From assembly GCA_045561235.1 (NCBI GenBank), contig JBJKYB010000002.1, positions 868,001 through 932,000 of the forward strand: DNA of 64,000 nt, given 5' to 3'. Both the position numbers and the translations under genes were made by a program. Positions 37,608 through 46,555 of the stretch are shown here, one piece after another (within the stretch, counting starts at the first letter, position 1; every line of letters starts with the position of its first letter). The DNA comes from GCA-2705445 sp002705445 (GTDB taxonomy: Bacteria > Pseudomonadota > Gammaproteobacteria > Poriferisulfidales > GCA-002705445). The notes under the pieces were generated by a model that had not been told where the DNA came from, ran no database searches, and was given only the letters and a program-made list of their open reading frames with translations.

Positions 37608-40073
37608 ATGACAGATATAACGGTTAAAAAATTTTCAAAAACAGTAGGGCTTCCTGTGAGTCGTTTAATAGATCAGTTAGAGCTTGCTGGTGTAACTAAA
37701 AAAAATGAGGATGACTTAATAAGTGATGAAGAAAAGATGCAACTATTAAATTACGTTAGAAATAGTCAAAATACAAAACAAACATCAAATATTACAAAAA
37801 CAGAAAATAATAATGACGATAATAATAAAGTTAACGATGCCATTGAAAAGCAAAAAAATACAACTACTATAAGAAGAAAAAAAGTTTTTTCAAAAAAAAA
37901 TAATCAAATTACAGAAAAGCTGGATTTAAAAAAAGAAGATAACTTTACTGATGCGAATGCAAAACTTGCATCTGATGAAGATAATATTAATAACAAAGAA
38001 GATGCAGATTTCAAAGACAGTCAAAATGGACTTTCTCAAAATCAAGAGTACTATAACGAAAATATTAATACTTCTGATGACGCAGCAAATAATACAGACT
38101 CTGATAAGAATATTAAAAAAAGAAAAAAGAAATCAAAGACAAAATTTGTTAATAACGAAGAAAAAAATAATGTTGTTATAAAGTCAAAAAAAAGAAGAAA
38201 AAAAATACATATTTCTGACGAAAATAGAATTGTAAGAAAAAATCCTTCTAAGAAATCAAAATCTGAAAATACTGAAGATAAGCATCAATTTGAAAAACCT
38301 ACTGAGCCTGTGATTTATACTGTAAAATTAGGTGAATATATTACTGTAGCTGAAATTGCTACAGCGATTTCTGTTAAGTCAGCTGAGGTTATAAAAGTTT
38401 TGATGAAAATGGGAGTTATGGCTACTATAAATGAATCTCTTGATCAAGATACAGCAACATTATTAATTGAAGAAATGGGTCATAAAGTAACTGCTATTGA
38501 TTATGAGAATATTGAAAAAAATCTTTTAACTATTGAGCCTGAAGATAAATATGAATTAGAGTCCAGGCCTCCTACTGTAACCATAATGGGTCATGTTGAT
38601 CATGGAAAAACCTCATTACTAGATTTTATTAGAGCAAGCAGGGTTGCTTCAGGAGAAGCCGGAGGAATAACTCAGCACATAGGTGCTTATCAGGTAAGAA
38701 CAAATCAAGGATTATTGACTTTCTTAGATACACCCGGACATGCTGCATTTACTTCAATGAGGGCCCGTGGAGCAAATTGCACAGACATTGTCATATTAGT
38801 TGTAGCCGCAGACGATGGGGTAAAGCCACAAACTATTGAAGCTATTGAGCATTCTAAAGCAGCTGAAGTACCAATAATAGTTGCAATAAATAAGATTGAT
38901 AAAGAAGGCGCAAATGTAGAGAATGTAAAAACAGAATTAACTAAGTATGAAATTATTCCAGAAGAGTGGGGTGGTGAAAATATTTTTGTAGAAGTTTCTG
39001 CCAAAGAAGGCACTGGAATTGATAATTTATTAGATTCAATTTCTTTATTATCAGAGGTTCTTGAACTAAAAGCTATTTCTAAAGGCTCAGCAACTGGTAT
39101 TGTTTTAGAGTCTTCTTTAGATAAAGGTAAAGGCGCGACTGCAACTGTATTGGTTCAAAAAGGTTGTATGAATACTGGAGATAATATTATATGCGGACAA
39201 GAATTTGGAAGAATTAGGGCAATGATAGATCAGGATGGAAAGAGAGTAAATTATGCAACGCCATCAACACCTGTAGTTATTCTTGGGCTGTCTGGCGCTC
39301 CCGACGTTGGTGATGAGGTTTTATCTGCGGTCAATGATAAAAAAATAAGAGATATTGCAGAGTTTAGAAAGACAAAAATCAGGGATAATAAATTTGCATC
39401 GCAACACCAGGCTCCCACACTCGACAACATCTTTAGTAATCTTAAACAGGGTGAAATTCCATCATTAAATATCTTATTAAAAACTGATGTTCAAGGAAGT
39501 TCACAAGCAATTTGTGAATCTATTTCGAAACTTAATACTGATGAAGTAACAGTTAAAATAATTAGTTCTTCAGCTGGTGCAATTAACGAATCAGATATTG
39601 CTCTTGCAGAAGCATCCAATGCGATAATTTTAGGTTTTAATGTTAGGGCGGATAGCCAAGCACGAAGAACTGTTGAAGAAAAGAATATCGATTTAAGATA
39701 TTACAGTATTATTTACGATTTAATTGATGATGTTAAAGCCGGAATGAGCGGGCTCTTATCTCCTGAAACTAGAGAGGAGATATTAGGATTAGCTGAGGTT
39801 AAAGATGTTTTTAAATCATCAGCTATGGGCGCTGTCGCTGGATGTCAAGTTGTAGAGGGAATTGTAAAAAAAGGAAACCCAATAAGAGTTTTACGAGATA
39901 ATATAGTTATCTATGAAGGGGAACTTGAATCTTTAAGAAGGCATAAAGATGATGTAAATGAAGTAAAACTTGGAACTGAATGTGGAATAGCCGTAAAGAA
40001 CTACAATGATGTAAAAGCTGGTGATAATATTGAGGTTTATCAAAGAATAGAGATTGCAAGAAAAATTGAATAA
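37608..40073 (+). CDS. infB: Translation initiation factor IF-2
   Basis: GTPase that places fMet-tRNA on the 30S subunit and promotes subunit joining. A small N-terminal domain (about 1-50) is followed by a long, low-complexity Lys/Asn/Asp-rich linker to about residue 230, then a second IF2-N domain (EYITVAEIATAISVKSAEVIKV). The G domain has G1 GHVDHGKT (about 328-335), DTPGHAAFTSMRARG and INKID. The C-terminal domains end with ECGIAVKNYNDVKAGDNIEV. Length 821. The initiator tRNA it recognises is encoded about 4 kb upstream. Confidence 0.98.
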   Translation: MTDITVKKFSKTVGLPVSRLIDQLELAGVTKKNEDDLISDEEKMQLLNYVRNSQNTKQTSNITKTENNNDDNNKVNDAIEKQKNTTTIRRKKVFSKKNNQITEKLDLKKEDNFTDANAKLASDEDNINNKEDADFKDSQNGLSQNQEYYNENINTSDDAANNTDSDKNIKKRKKKSKTKFVNNEEKNNVVIKSKKRRKKIHISDENRIVRKNPSKKSKSENTEDKHQFEKPTEPVIYTVKLGEYITVAEIATAISVKSAEVIKVLMKMGVMATINESLDQDTATLLIEEMGHKVTAIDYENIEKNLLTIEPEDKYELESRPPTVTIMGHVDHGKTSLLDFIRASRVASGEAGGITQHIGAYQVRTNQGLLTFLDTPGHAAFTSMRARGANCTDIVILVVAADDGVKPQTIEAIEHSKAAEVPIIVAINKIDKEGANVENVKTELTKYEIIPEEWGGENIFVEVSAKEGTGIDNLLDSISLLSEVLELKAISKGSATGIVLESSLDKGKGATATVLVQKGCMNTGDNIICGQEFGRIRAMIDQDGKRVNYATPSTPVVILGLSGAPDVGDEVLSAVNDKKIRDIAEFRKTKIRDNKFASQHQAPTLDNIFSNLKQGEIPSLNILLKTDVQGSSQAICESISKLNTDEVTVKIISSSAGAINESDIALAEASNAIILGFNVRADSQARRTVEEKNIDLRYYSIIYDLIDDVKAGMSGLLSPETREEILGLAEVKDVFKSSAMGAVAGCQVVEGIVKKGNPIRVLRDNIVIYEGELESLRRHKDDVNEVKLGTECGIAVKNYNDVKAGDNIEVYQRIEIARKIE

Positions 40074-40438
40074 TGAAATATGATTCAGATAATCAAAGAG
40101 TACACAGGATAAACTCTGTTTTGATGAAAGAGATTGCAAAAATTATTCAAAGTGAAATAAATGATCCAAGAATAAAGAATGTTGTAATTACAGAAGTTCA
40201 GGTGTCAAAAGATTTAAAAAATGCAAAAATATTTTTTATAATTTTTAACCAAAAAAATAAAAGCACAGAAGAAATTTCTTTGTTATCAAAAGCTATAAAC
40301 TCTTCAAAATTATTTTTCAAAAAAAAATTGTCAGAGAATTCAAATTTAAGATCAGTTCCAAACTTAAGATTTATATATGATAATACTGAATCAAAGGCCT
40401 TTGAGCTCGAAGAATTAATAAATAAAAGTTTGAAATGA
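40073..40438 (+). CDS. rbfA: Ribosome-binding factor A
   Basis: Assists 16S rRNA processing and 30S maturation, especially in the cold. The 121-residue KH-like protein contains RVHRINSVLMKEIAKIIQ, the conserved NDPRIKNVVITEVQVSKDLKNA (shown here in two parts: NDPRIKNVV and EVQVSKDLKNAKIFF) and VPNLRFIYDNT near the end. It overlaps infB by one base and truB by four. Confidence 0.95.
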   Translation: MKYDSDNQRVHRINSVLMKEIAKIIQSEINDPRIKNVVITEVQVSKDLKNAKIFFIIFNQKNKSTEEISLLSKAINSSKLFFKKKLSENSNLRSVPNLRFIYDNTESKAFELEELINKSLK

Positions 40439-41322
40439 TGCTAGATTTTAAACAAAGTTGCATAATACTTGATAAACCTTCTGGAATTTCATCAAATCAT
40501 GCATTAAGCAAAGTAAAAAAAAAATTGAGTCAGAGAAAAGCAGGTTTCTCTGGCACTCTCGATCCACTTGCCAGCGGCCTATTAATTATATTTTTAAATA
40601 AAGCTACAAAACTTTGCTCGTCATTTCTAAATGCAGATAAATCGTATAAGGCAACAATAAAACTTGGTATCACATCAACAACTGGTGACATTACTGGAGA
40701 AATAATATCTTCATCAAAAATCCCTGATATAAGGAGCATTGATCTAAAAAAAATAGAAGAGAAATTTATGGGTTCTATTGAGCAAACTCCGCCAATGTAT
40801 TCTGCATTAAAATATAAAGGTATTCGTTTGTATGAATATGCAAGAAAAGGTATTTATGTTCATAGAGATTCAAGAAATGTAGTCATACACAATATTAATT
40901 TAAGACATCTAAATGAAGGAAATTTACTTCTAGAAGTAAATTGTTCGAAAGGAACTTACATTAGAACATTAGCTGAAAAGATTGGTGAAGAAATTGGATG
41001 CGGTGCTTTAATTTCTAGTTTAAAAAGAACAAAAATAGCAGATATTGATCTTTCGAAATCGATTAATCTAGATATTTTACTGTCAAGCACTACTGAAGAA
41101 ATATTCGATAAATATATAATAAATGTAGATTTATTATTAAGTGATGCTACTTCGCATGAACTTTTGGATAACGAAGTAGTCAAAATTCTGAATGGAAGTA
41201 AAATTAAAACTAATAAAAGACCATCAAAAACTGTTAAGATTTATGATTATCATGGAAGATTTATAGGTGTCGGCGAAATTAATGAAAATTCTGAGCTTTT
41301 ACCTAAGAAAATATTATTATAA
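40435..41322 (+). CDS. truB: tRNA pseudouridine(55) synthase TruB
   Basis: Makes pseudouridine 55 in the T loop of tRNAs. The catalytic aspartate is in GFSGTLDPLASGLL (about residues 38-51). DKPSGISSNHAL at the N-terminus, GSIEQTPPMYSALKYKG and CSKGTYIRTLAEKIG are the other family motifs. Length 295 (E. coli 314). The start ATG overlaps the rbfA stop codon (ATGA); a second ATG follows immediately. Confidence 0.96.
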   Translation: MMLDFKQSCIILDKPSGISSNHALSKVKKKLSQRKAGFSGTLDPLASGLLIIFLNKATKLCSSFLNADKSYKATIKLGITSTTGDITGEIISSSKIPDIRSIDLKKIEEKFMGSIEQTPPMYSALKYKGIRLYEYARKGIYVHRDSRNVVIHNINLRHLNEGNLLLEVNCSKGTYIRTLAEKIGEEIGCGALISSLKRTKIADIDLSKSINLDILLSSTTEEIFDKYIINVDLLLSDATSHELLDNEVVKILNGSKIKTNKRPSKTVKIYDYHGRFIGVGEINENSELLPKKILL

Positions 41323-41332
41323 AACTTAGTGT

Positions 41333-41360
41333 TTGTATCATGAATATAACGTGCTAGAAT
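41333..41360 (+). promoter_or_regulatory. Candidate rpsO promoter with extended -10
   Basis: TTGTAT (41333-41338), a 16-base spacer and TAGAAT (41355-41360), preceded by TG one base earlier (TGC-TAGAAT). E. coli also has a promoter between truB and rpsO. Transcription would start near 41367, about 25 bases before rpsO. Confidence 0.5.
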
Positions 41361-41391
41361 GCGGCCTTAAATTAAAGAATTAGTGAAAAAT

Positions 41392-41661
41392 ATGGCATTA
41401 TCAACAGAAGAAAAAATAAAAGTTATTGAGCAATATCAAAATGGAGATAAGGATACAGGATCTCCAGAAATACAAATAGCATTATTATCCAAGAGAATTG
41501 ATTTTCTTACTGAACATTTTAGTGTACATAAAAAAGACCACCATTCGCGCCATGGACTATTAAAAATGGTGAATACTAGAAGAAAGCTACTTGATTACCT
41601 GAAGAGAAAGAATATTGAAAGATACCAAACAATAGTCTCGTCATTAGGTTTAAGAAGATAA
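41392..41661 (+). CDS. rpsO: 30S ribosomal protein S15
   Basis: Primary 16S rRNA-binding protein of the small-subunit platform. The 89-residue sequence begins MALSTEEKIKVIEQYQ and carries the signature LTEHFSVHKKDHHSRHGLL (about residues 36-54) with the RNA-contacting HHSRHGL, and RRKLLDYLKRKNIERY. I choose ATG 41392; a GTG at 41383 would add three residues. It lies between truB and pnp as usual. Confidence 0.98.
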   Translation: MALSTEEKIKVIEQYQNGDKDTGSPEIQIALLSKRIDFLTEHFSVHKKDHHSRHGLLKMVNTRRKLLDYLKRKNIERYQTIVSSLGLRR

Positions 41662-41676
41662 CCAAAAGAGAGATCT

Positions 41677-43752
41677 ATGAAACCAATAACAAAAAAGTTC
41701 CATTATGGAAATCACGAAGTAATTCTTGAGACAGGCAAAATAGCAAGACAAGCTGATAGTGCTGTTTTAGCTAATATTGGTGGTACAGTTGTACTAACCA
41801 CTGTTGTAGCAAAAGATGATGGGCAAGCAAGAGACTTTTTTCCATTAACAGTTAATTACCAAGAAAAAACTTATGCGGCTGGAAAAATTCCTGGTGGTTT
41901 TTTCAAGAGAGAAGGTAGACCAGCAGAAAAAGAAACTTTAATTTCACGATTAATAGATAGACCAATAAGGCCATTATTCCCAAAAGAATTTACTCATGAA
42001 GTACAAGTCATATGTACTGTTATGAGTTTAAATCCAGAGATAGATGCTGATGTAGTATCTTTAATTGGTGCATCTGCAGCACTTAAAATATCCGGAGTTC
42101 CATTTCAAGGACCACTTGGAGCTGCTAAAGTAGGTTACAAAGACGGCTCTTATTTATTAAACCCTAGTAAAACTGAATTATCTTCTTCAGATTTAGATCT
42201 TATGGTTGCAGGTACAAAAGATGGAGTACTTATGGTTGAATCTGAAGCAAAAATGCTTAATGAAGATGTGATGCTTGGCGCAGTATCTTTTGGTCACAAT
42301 GAGATGCAGGTTTTAATAGATGAGATTAATAATTTTGCAAATGAATTTGGAGTCAAAGATTACACTTGGAATAAGCCGGTTAATGAAAATGAAAATCTAG
42401 AAAAAGAAGTTTATAGCGCATTTAAAGAAAGTATAACTGAAGCTTATTTAATATCGGATAAAGCGGAAAGAAATTTAAAAATATCTTCAATAAGACAAGA
42501 TGCTGTTGAAAAATATAATACTGAAGAAGAATGTAAAAAAGATTGTATAGAGAATTCAATTCATGATTTACAAAAAGATGTTGTTAGGAAAAATATCCTA
42601 GCAGGAAAGCCTAGAATAGATGGTAGAGATAATAAAACGGTAAGAAATATTTCAATCGAAGTAGATTTGTTACCAAAAACACATGGAAGTGCATTGTTCA
42701 CAAGGGGAGAGACTCAAGCAATTGTTGTTGCAACTCTAGGTACTGATAGAGACGGTCAGATAATTGATGCTATAGATGGAAAATACGAGGATAAATTCAT
42801 GCTACATTATAATTTCCCTCCATTTTCGGTGGGAGAAACAGGTTTTGTTGGTTCTCCAAAGAGAAGAGAAATAGGGCATGGAAAATTAGCAAAAAGAGCA
42901 ATAGTGCCAGTTTTACCATCACCTGATGATTTTCCATATGTTATAAGAGTAGTTTCCGAAATTACTGAATCAAATGGATCTAGTTCAATGGCAAGTGTTT
43001 GTGGGACCAGTTTATCTTTAATGGATGCAGGAGTTCCAATAATATCTCCAGTAGCAGGCATTGCAATGGGTTTAATAAAAGAAAATGAAGATTTTGTTGT
43101 TCTTTCAGATATTCTTGGAGATGAGGATCATTTGGGTGATATGGATTTTAAAGTAGCTGGAACTAAAGATGGAGTAACAGCCCTTCAGATGGATATTAAG
43201 ATAAATGGAATAACCGAGGAGATAATGAAAATAGCTTTGGCTCAAGCAAAAGATGGTAGAGTGCATATCTTAGGAGAAATGAATAAAGTTATTAATTCCT
43301 CTCGAGAAGAAGTTTCTGAGAATGCCCCAAGGTTTGTAACCATACAAGTTAAATCAGATAAAGTAAGAGATGTTATAGGTAAAGGTGGTGCGACAATAAG
43401 ATCATTAACAGAAGAAACTGGAGCAGTTATAGATATAGATGATACTGGAATGATCAAAATATCAGCAGTCGACAAAGATGCTGTAGAACTAGCAAAAACT
43501 AAAATTGAACAACTAACTGCTGATGTTGAAGTTGATAAAATTTATGAAGGTAAAGTTGCAAAAATTATGGATTTTGGTGCATTTGTTACTGTTCTTCCAG
43601 GAAAGGATGGATTGGTTCATATTTCTCAAATATGCGAAGAGAGAGTTGAAAATGTTACTGATAAGGTTAAAGAAGGCGAAATTGTTAAAGTAAAAGTTCT
43701 TGAAATAGATAAACAAGGAAGAATTAAATTAACAATGAAAGGTTTAGATTAA
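41677..43752 (+). CDS. pnp: Polyribonucleotide nucleotidyltransferase (PNPase)
   Basis: Phosphorolytic 3'-5' exoribonuclease, trimeric, part of the RNA degradosome. Two RNase PH-like domains occupy about 1-230 and 310-545; FFKREGRPAEKETLISRLID and DFPYVIRVVSEITESNGSSS mark them. A KH domain (VRDVIGKGGATIRSLTEETG, about 560-580) and a C-terminal S1 domain (YEGKVAKIMDFGAFVTVLPG) complete it. Length 691 (E. coli 711). It begins 15 bases after rpsO behind AGAGAG. Confidence 0.98.
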   Translation: MKPITKKFHYGNHEVILETGKIARQADSAVLANIGGTVVLTTVVAKDDGQARDFFPLTVNYQEKTYAAGKIPGGFFKREGRPAEKETLISRLIDRPIRPLFPKEFTHEVQVICTVMSLNPEIDADVVSLIGASAALKISGVPFQGPLGAAKVGYKDGSYLLNPSKTELSSSDLDLMVAGTKDGVLMVESEAKMLNEDVMLGAVSFGHNEMQVLIDEINNFANEFGVKDYTWNKPVNENENLEKEVYSAFKESITEAYLISDKAERNLKISSIRQDAVEKYNTEEECKKDCIENSIHDLQKDVVRKNILAGKPRIDGRDNKTVRNISIEVDLLPKTHGSALFTRGETQAIVVATLGTDRDGQIIDAIDGKYEDKFMLHYNFPPFSVGETGFVGSPKRREIGHGKLAKRAIVPVLPSPDDFPYVIRVVSEITESNGSSSMASVCGTSLSLMDAGVPIISPVAGIAMGLIKENEDFVVLSDILGDEDHLGDMDFKVAGTKDGVTALQMDIKINGITEEIMKIALAQAKDGRVHILGEMNKVINSSREEVSENAPRFVTIQVKSDKVRDVIGKGGATIRSLTEETGAVIDIDDTGMIKISAVDKDAVELAKTKIEQLTADVEVDKIYEGKVAKIMDFGAFVTVLPGKDGLVHISQICEERVENVTDKVKEGEIVKVKVLEIDKQGRIKLTMKGLD

Positions 43753-43771
43753 ATATTTTTTTTAAGTTTTA

Positions 43772-44146
43772 ATGAAAAAAGATTGGAAAGAAATTTTAAC
43801 AAAGGAAGAATTTTTTGTTTGTAGACAAAAAGGTACTGAACCAGCTTTTTCAGGTAGTTATGACAAGTTTTTTGAAGACGGTCAGTATTTTTGTAAATGC
43901 TGTGGCAGTTATCTTTTTAATTCTAAAGACAAATTTAATTCCGGCTCAGGATGGCCAAGTTTTACCTCGCAGGCAAAAGAGGGAAACATACTTTTTTTAG
44001 AAGATAATAGCCACGGTATGCGAAGAATTGAAGTTCAATGTTCAAAATGTCGAAGTCATTTAGGGCATGTTTTTGACGATGGACCAAGCCCGTCATATAG
44101 AAGATTTTGCATAAACTCTTTAAGTCTTAAATTTAAAAAATCTTAA
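43772..44146 (+). CDS. msrB: Peptide methionine-(R)-S-oxide reductase MsrB
   Basis: Repairs methionine-R-sulfoxide in proteins using thioredoxin. The two zinc CxxC pairs are FCKCCGSYLF and CSKCRSHLGH. SGSGWPSF (about residues 56-63) and the catalytic cysteine in RRFCINSLSL (about 115) are present. Length 124, a minimal cytoplasmic form without a signal peptide. It follows pnp by 19 bases with no terminator seen between them. Confidence 0.95.
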   Translation: MKKDWKEILTKEEFFVCRQKGTEPAFSGSYDKFFEDGQYFCKCCGSYLFNSKDKFNSGSGWPSFTSQAKEGNILFLEDNSHGMRRIEVQCSKCRSHLGHVFDDGPSPSYRRFCINSLSLKFKKS

Positions 44147-44169
44147 TATATCGCCTTATATATAAGGCT

Positions 44170-44197
44170 TTGCAGACTATAGTTTTTTCGGTAAAAT
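44170..44197 (+). promoter_or_regulatory. Candidate promoter for the redox cluster
   Basis: TTGCAG (44170-44175), a 16-base spacer and TAAAAT (44192-44197). The -35 box is weak. A perfect palindrome, GCCTTATATAAGGC (44155-44168), lies immediately upstream and could be an operator or the end of msrB. Confidence 0.35.
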
Positions 44198-44233
44198 AAG
44201 GATCGAAGTTTAAAAAAATGTGAGGAGAACGAT

Positions 44234-44410
44234 ATGAAAGTATCATGGGACGAAAGTGTTTGCATTCATGCTGGAAAATGTGTGCAAGGAGCACCAGAGG
44301 TATTTAAAGTCGAAGATGGTAAATTTGTTATCGATACATCTGCTAGTTCAGAGGAGAAAATAGCTGACGTTGTAGCAGAGTGTCCATCAGGTGCTTTAAA
44401 GATAGAATAA
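44234..44410 (+). CDS. Small ferredoxin, mono-cluster type
   Basis: A 58-residue electron carrier. Cysteines are at 10 and 16 (VCIHAGKCVQGAP) and 50 (VAECPSGALKIE), the pattern of the divergent single-cluster ferredoxins of the Fer4_19 type; three cysteines suggest a 3Fe-4S or labile 4Fe-4S centre. The ribosome binding site GAGGAG is strong. It opens a four-gene set with a GST-like protein, a flavin/2Fe-2S reductase and a small membrane protein, so the reductase may be its partner. The electron acceptor is not in the window. Confidence 0.85.
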   Translation: MKVSWDESVCIHAGKCVQGAPEVFKVEDGKFVIDTSASSEEKIADVVAECPSGALKIE

Positions 44411-44443
44411 TAATTTATAACAGTATTCTCTTAGGAGGGAAAT

Positions 44444-45118
44444 ATGATCGGTGATAAGTTGGCATCGGCGATGCAATTATATGGCAATCCGAGTTGTATA
44501 AACACAGCTAAGGCATTGCAAACAGCCGCTGAAAAAGGCGTAGATATAGAAACTCATAAAATTGACAGTGGTGAGGAAGCTGCAGATATTTCTCCACTTC
44601 ACAGTGCCCCAGTACTAAAAGACTTGGATAATATTGTTTATGGTCCAAATGCTATAATCTCTTATTTAGATGACAAGGGTTTTGGTCCGTCACTAGTTCC
44701 TAGAAATGGTGTAATTAGAGCGATCATGTATCAATATGCTCATATAGCGACAGATTACGTTCAAATGGAAGCTTACGGAATGTTAACTGGTTCTGGAGGT
44801 AATATGGATGTAGTTAACAAATCATTTGATATATTAGAAAACATCTTAGCAAACCCGCCAGATCCAAAATTGAAAAAAGGCGTATACATTTGTGGTGAAT
44901 TTTCATTAGCTGATATTCATTGGATGGCATGTGTAAATGCTTTAGAAATCTCAGGTAATGACGTAATATCGTCAAGGGCGAAAGTTAGCGAATGGTGTGC
45001 TGCTGTTAAAAGCCATCCATCAACAAGTAAAGAAGATATTATTCCATATACGTGTCTTCCAACAAAAGAAGACGTTGATTCAGGCACATTAAGAAACGTT
45101 GGGATTAATGTAGTATAG
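44444..45118 (+). CDS. Glutathione S-transferase-like protein
   Basis: A 224-residue protein with the two-domain GST fold: an N-terminal thioredoxin-like part (QLYGNPSCINTAKALQTAAE, then APVLKDLDNIVYGPNAIISYLDD) and a helical C-terminal part with FSLADIHWMACVNAL. The usual Glu-Ser pair that binds the gamma-glutamyl group (ESNAI in classical GSTs) reads GPNAI here. The Ser/Cys at PSCIN may be the catalytic residue. It starts behind a near-perfect AGGAGG. Substrate unknown; GSTs next to oxygenase reductases sometimes detoxify epoxides, which is only a suggestion here. Confidence 0.8.
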   Translation: MIGDKLASAMQLYGNPSCINTAKALQTAAEKGVDIETHKIDSGEEAADISPLHSAPVLKDLDNIVYGPNAIISYLDDKGFGPSLVPRNGVIRAIMYQYAHIATDYVQMEAYGMLTGSGGNMDVVNKSFDILENILANPPDPKLKKGVYICGEFSLADIHWMACVNALEISGNDVISSRAKVSEWCAAVKSHPSTSKEDIIPYTCLPTKEDVDSGTLRNVGINVV

Positions 45119-45191
45119 GTTTTGGGTACTTGAAAATACGACATTTTTTAACTAAATTAATTTTTTAAATACAAGGAATTAGTATATTTTT

Positions 45192-46259
45192 ATGTTTGGA
45201 TTAGGTAAAAAGAAGGGCCCTCAGGAAGTCAGCTTAAATTCTGATCAATATAAATTCGAAGTTGACCCTGACCAAAATATTTTAGATGCTGCTTTAAAAG
45301 CTGGAGTCGCATTCCCGCATGATTGTAGAGTTGGTAGCTGTGGGTCATGCGCGTGCAAATTAACAGATGGTAAAATTACCGCTACAGCTGATTTTAGCTA
45401 TGTATTAGATGGCGATCAGTTAAAGGATGGAATGATATTAGCTTGCCAGTCTCGAGCTAAAACTCCTTTAAGTATCGCTGTTGAAATTGATGGGGAAGCT
45501 AAAACTAGCCCAACAAAATCATACCAAGGAGTTGTAAATAAGATTACACCATTAACACACGATATAATGGAATTAACCGTAGGAGTTGAAGGTTTAGAAC
45601 ATAACGGATATGCGGGACAATACTCTGAACTTATGGTGAAGCAAGTAGGATCTTCAAGATCTTATTCATTTGCCAAAGCCCCTCAAAATGAAAATCCTAA
45701 CGAATTATCATTTTTTATAAGAAATGTTCCAAAAGGAAGATTTAGTAAATGGCTTTTTGGTAAAGATCCTACTGGGCAAAAACTAGAAGTTAATACTCCG
45801 TTTGGATCGTTTTATTATCGTGATGGCAAAGGTCCAATGGTTTGCATTGCGGGTGGTAGTGGCATGAGTGCTGTAAAAGCTATCTTAGAACAAGCCGCAA
45901 TAGATCAAGTTGAAAGGGATGCTATATATTTGTTTGGAGCAAGAACACAAGAGGACATATATAGTAGATCCGATTTAGAAGATATTCAGAAAAAATGGAA
46001 CCCTAATTATAAATTTGAGTTTGTTTATGTTTTAAATATGGAGCCAGAAGATTCTGACTGGACTGGTGCTAGAGGTATGGTAACTGACTTTTTAAAATCA
46101 GATTATATAGAAAAAGGTAAATTGAATATGAAAGAGTGTCAAGGTTATTTATGTGGCCCACCACCTATGATAGACGCCGCCATAAAAGAATTTACAGCTG
46201 AAGGCATGTCAAATGAAGAGATATTCTTTGATAAATTCTTAGATTCAGGGTCAAAATAA
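45192..46259 (+). CDS. 2Fe-2S/FAD/NAD(P)H oxidoreductase, oxygenase-reductase type
   Basis: Electron-transfer flavoprotein of the kind that serves ring-hydroxylating oxygenases and soluble monooxygenases. Residues about 15-100 are a plant-type ferredoxin domain with ligands in HDCRVGSCGSCACKL and a fourth in LACQSRAK. An FAD domain follows (RSYSFAKAP, about residues 155-163, then VPKGRFSKWLFG), then an NAD(P) domain (CIAGGSGMSAVKAIL and YLCGPPPMIDAAI). Length 355. No oxygenase gene lies nearby, so its partner may be the small ferredoxin upstream or a protein encoded elsewhere. Confidence 0.88.
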   Translation: MFGLGKKKGPQEVSLNSDQYKFEVDPDQNILDAALKAGVAFPHDCRVGSCGSCACKLTDGKITATADFSYVLDGDQLKDGMILACQSRAKTPLSIAVEIDGEAKTSPTKSYQGVVNKITPLTHDIMELTVGVEGLEHNGYAGQYSELMVKQVGSSRSYSFAKAPQNENPNELSFFIRNVPKGRFSKWLFGKDPTGQKLEVNTPFGSFYYRDGKGPMVCIAGGSGMSAVKAILEQAAIDQVERDAIYLFGARTQEDIYSRSDLEDIQKKWNPNYKFEFVYVLNMEPEDSDWTGARGMVTDFLKSDYIEKGKLNMKECQGYLCGPPPMIDAAIKEFTAEGMSNEEIFFDKFLDSGSK

Positions 46260-46327
46260 AAAAAATTGGAAAATTTTGCTATTATTTGTAATATAATGAC
46301 AAAATATTTCTAAAGAGGAGAGCTTAA

Positions 46328-46555
46328 GTGAGAGAATATATAGCAGCAATAGTTATGATAGTTTTTACATCCTTGTGTTTTTGGGGAATGAACGTATTTG
46401 GATTTCAAAATAATCCGCACGACATTCTTTGGTCTATAGGTGCCGGACTAGCCCTTTTAATTATACTTCTAATTAATGTTTATATTTATTTTGTAATTTG
46501 TAAAGAAACACCTTGGACATGGAAAAATGAAGAGTCTAGTGGTCAAGACGAGTAA
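46328..46555 (+). CDS. Two-helix small membrane protein, function unknown
   Basis: A 75-residue protein starting at GTG 46328 behind AAGAGGAG, a strong ribosome binding site. Two transmembrane helices (about residues 3-23 and 34-58) are followed by a polar tail (CKETPWTWKNEESS). No family recognised. It follows the reductase by 68 bases and is likely the end of the redox cluster. Its last 20 bases overlap the end of xseA on the other strand. Confidence 0.65.
   Translation: MREYIAAIVMIVFTSLCFWGMNVFGFQNNPHDILWSIGAGLALLIILLINVYIYFVICKETPWTWKNEESSGQDE

Noticed and set aside
44155..44168. Perfect palindrome GCCTTATATAAGGC after msrB as an intrinsic terminator
   Set aside because: No T run follows directly; the next T6 is about 13 bases on. 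Kept only as a possible operator in the promoter entry.
45129..45135. CTTGAAA upstream of the flavin/iron-sulfur reductase as a sigma-32 promoter
   Set aside because: No CCCCAT-like -10 box at 11-16 bases downstream.
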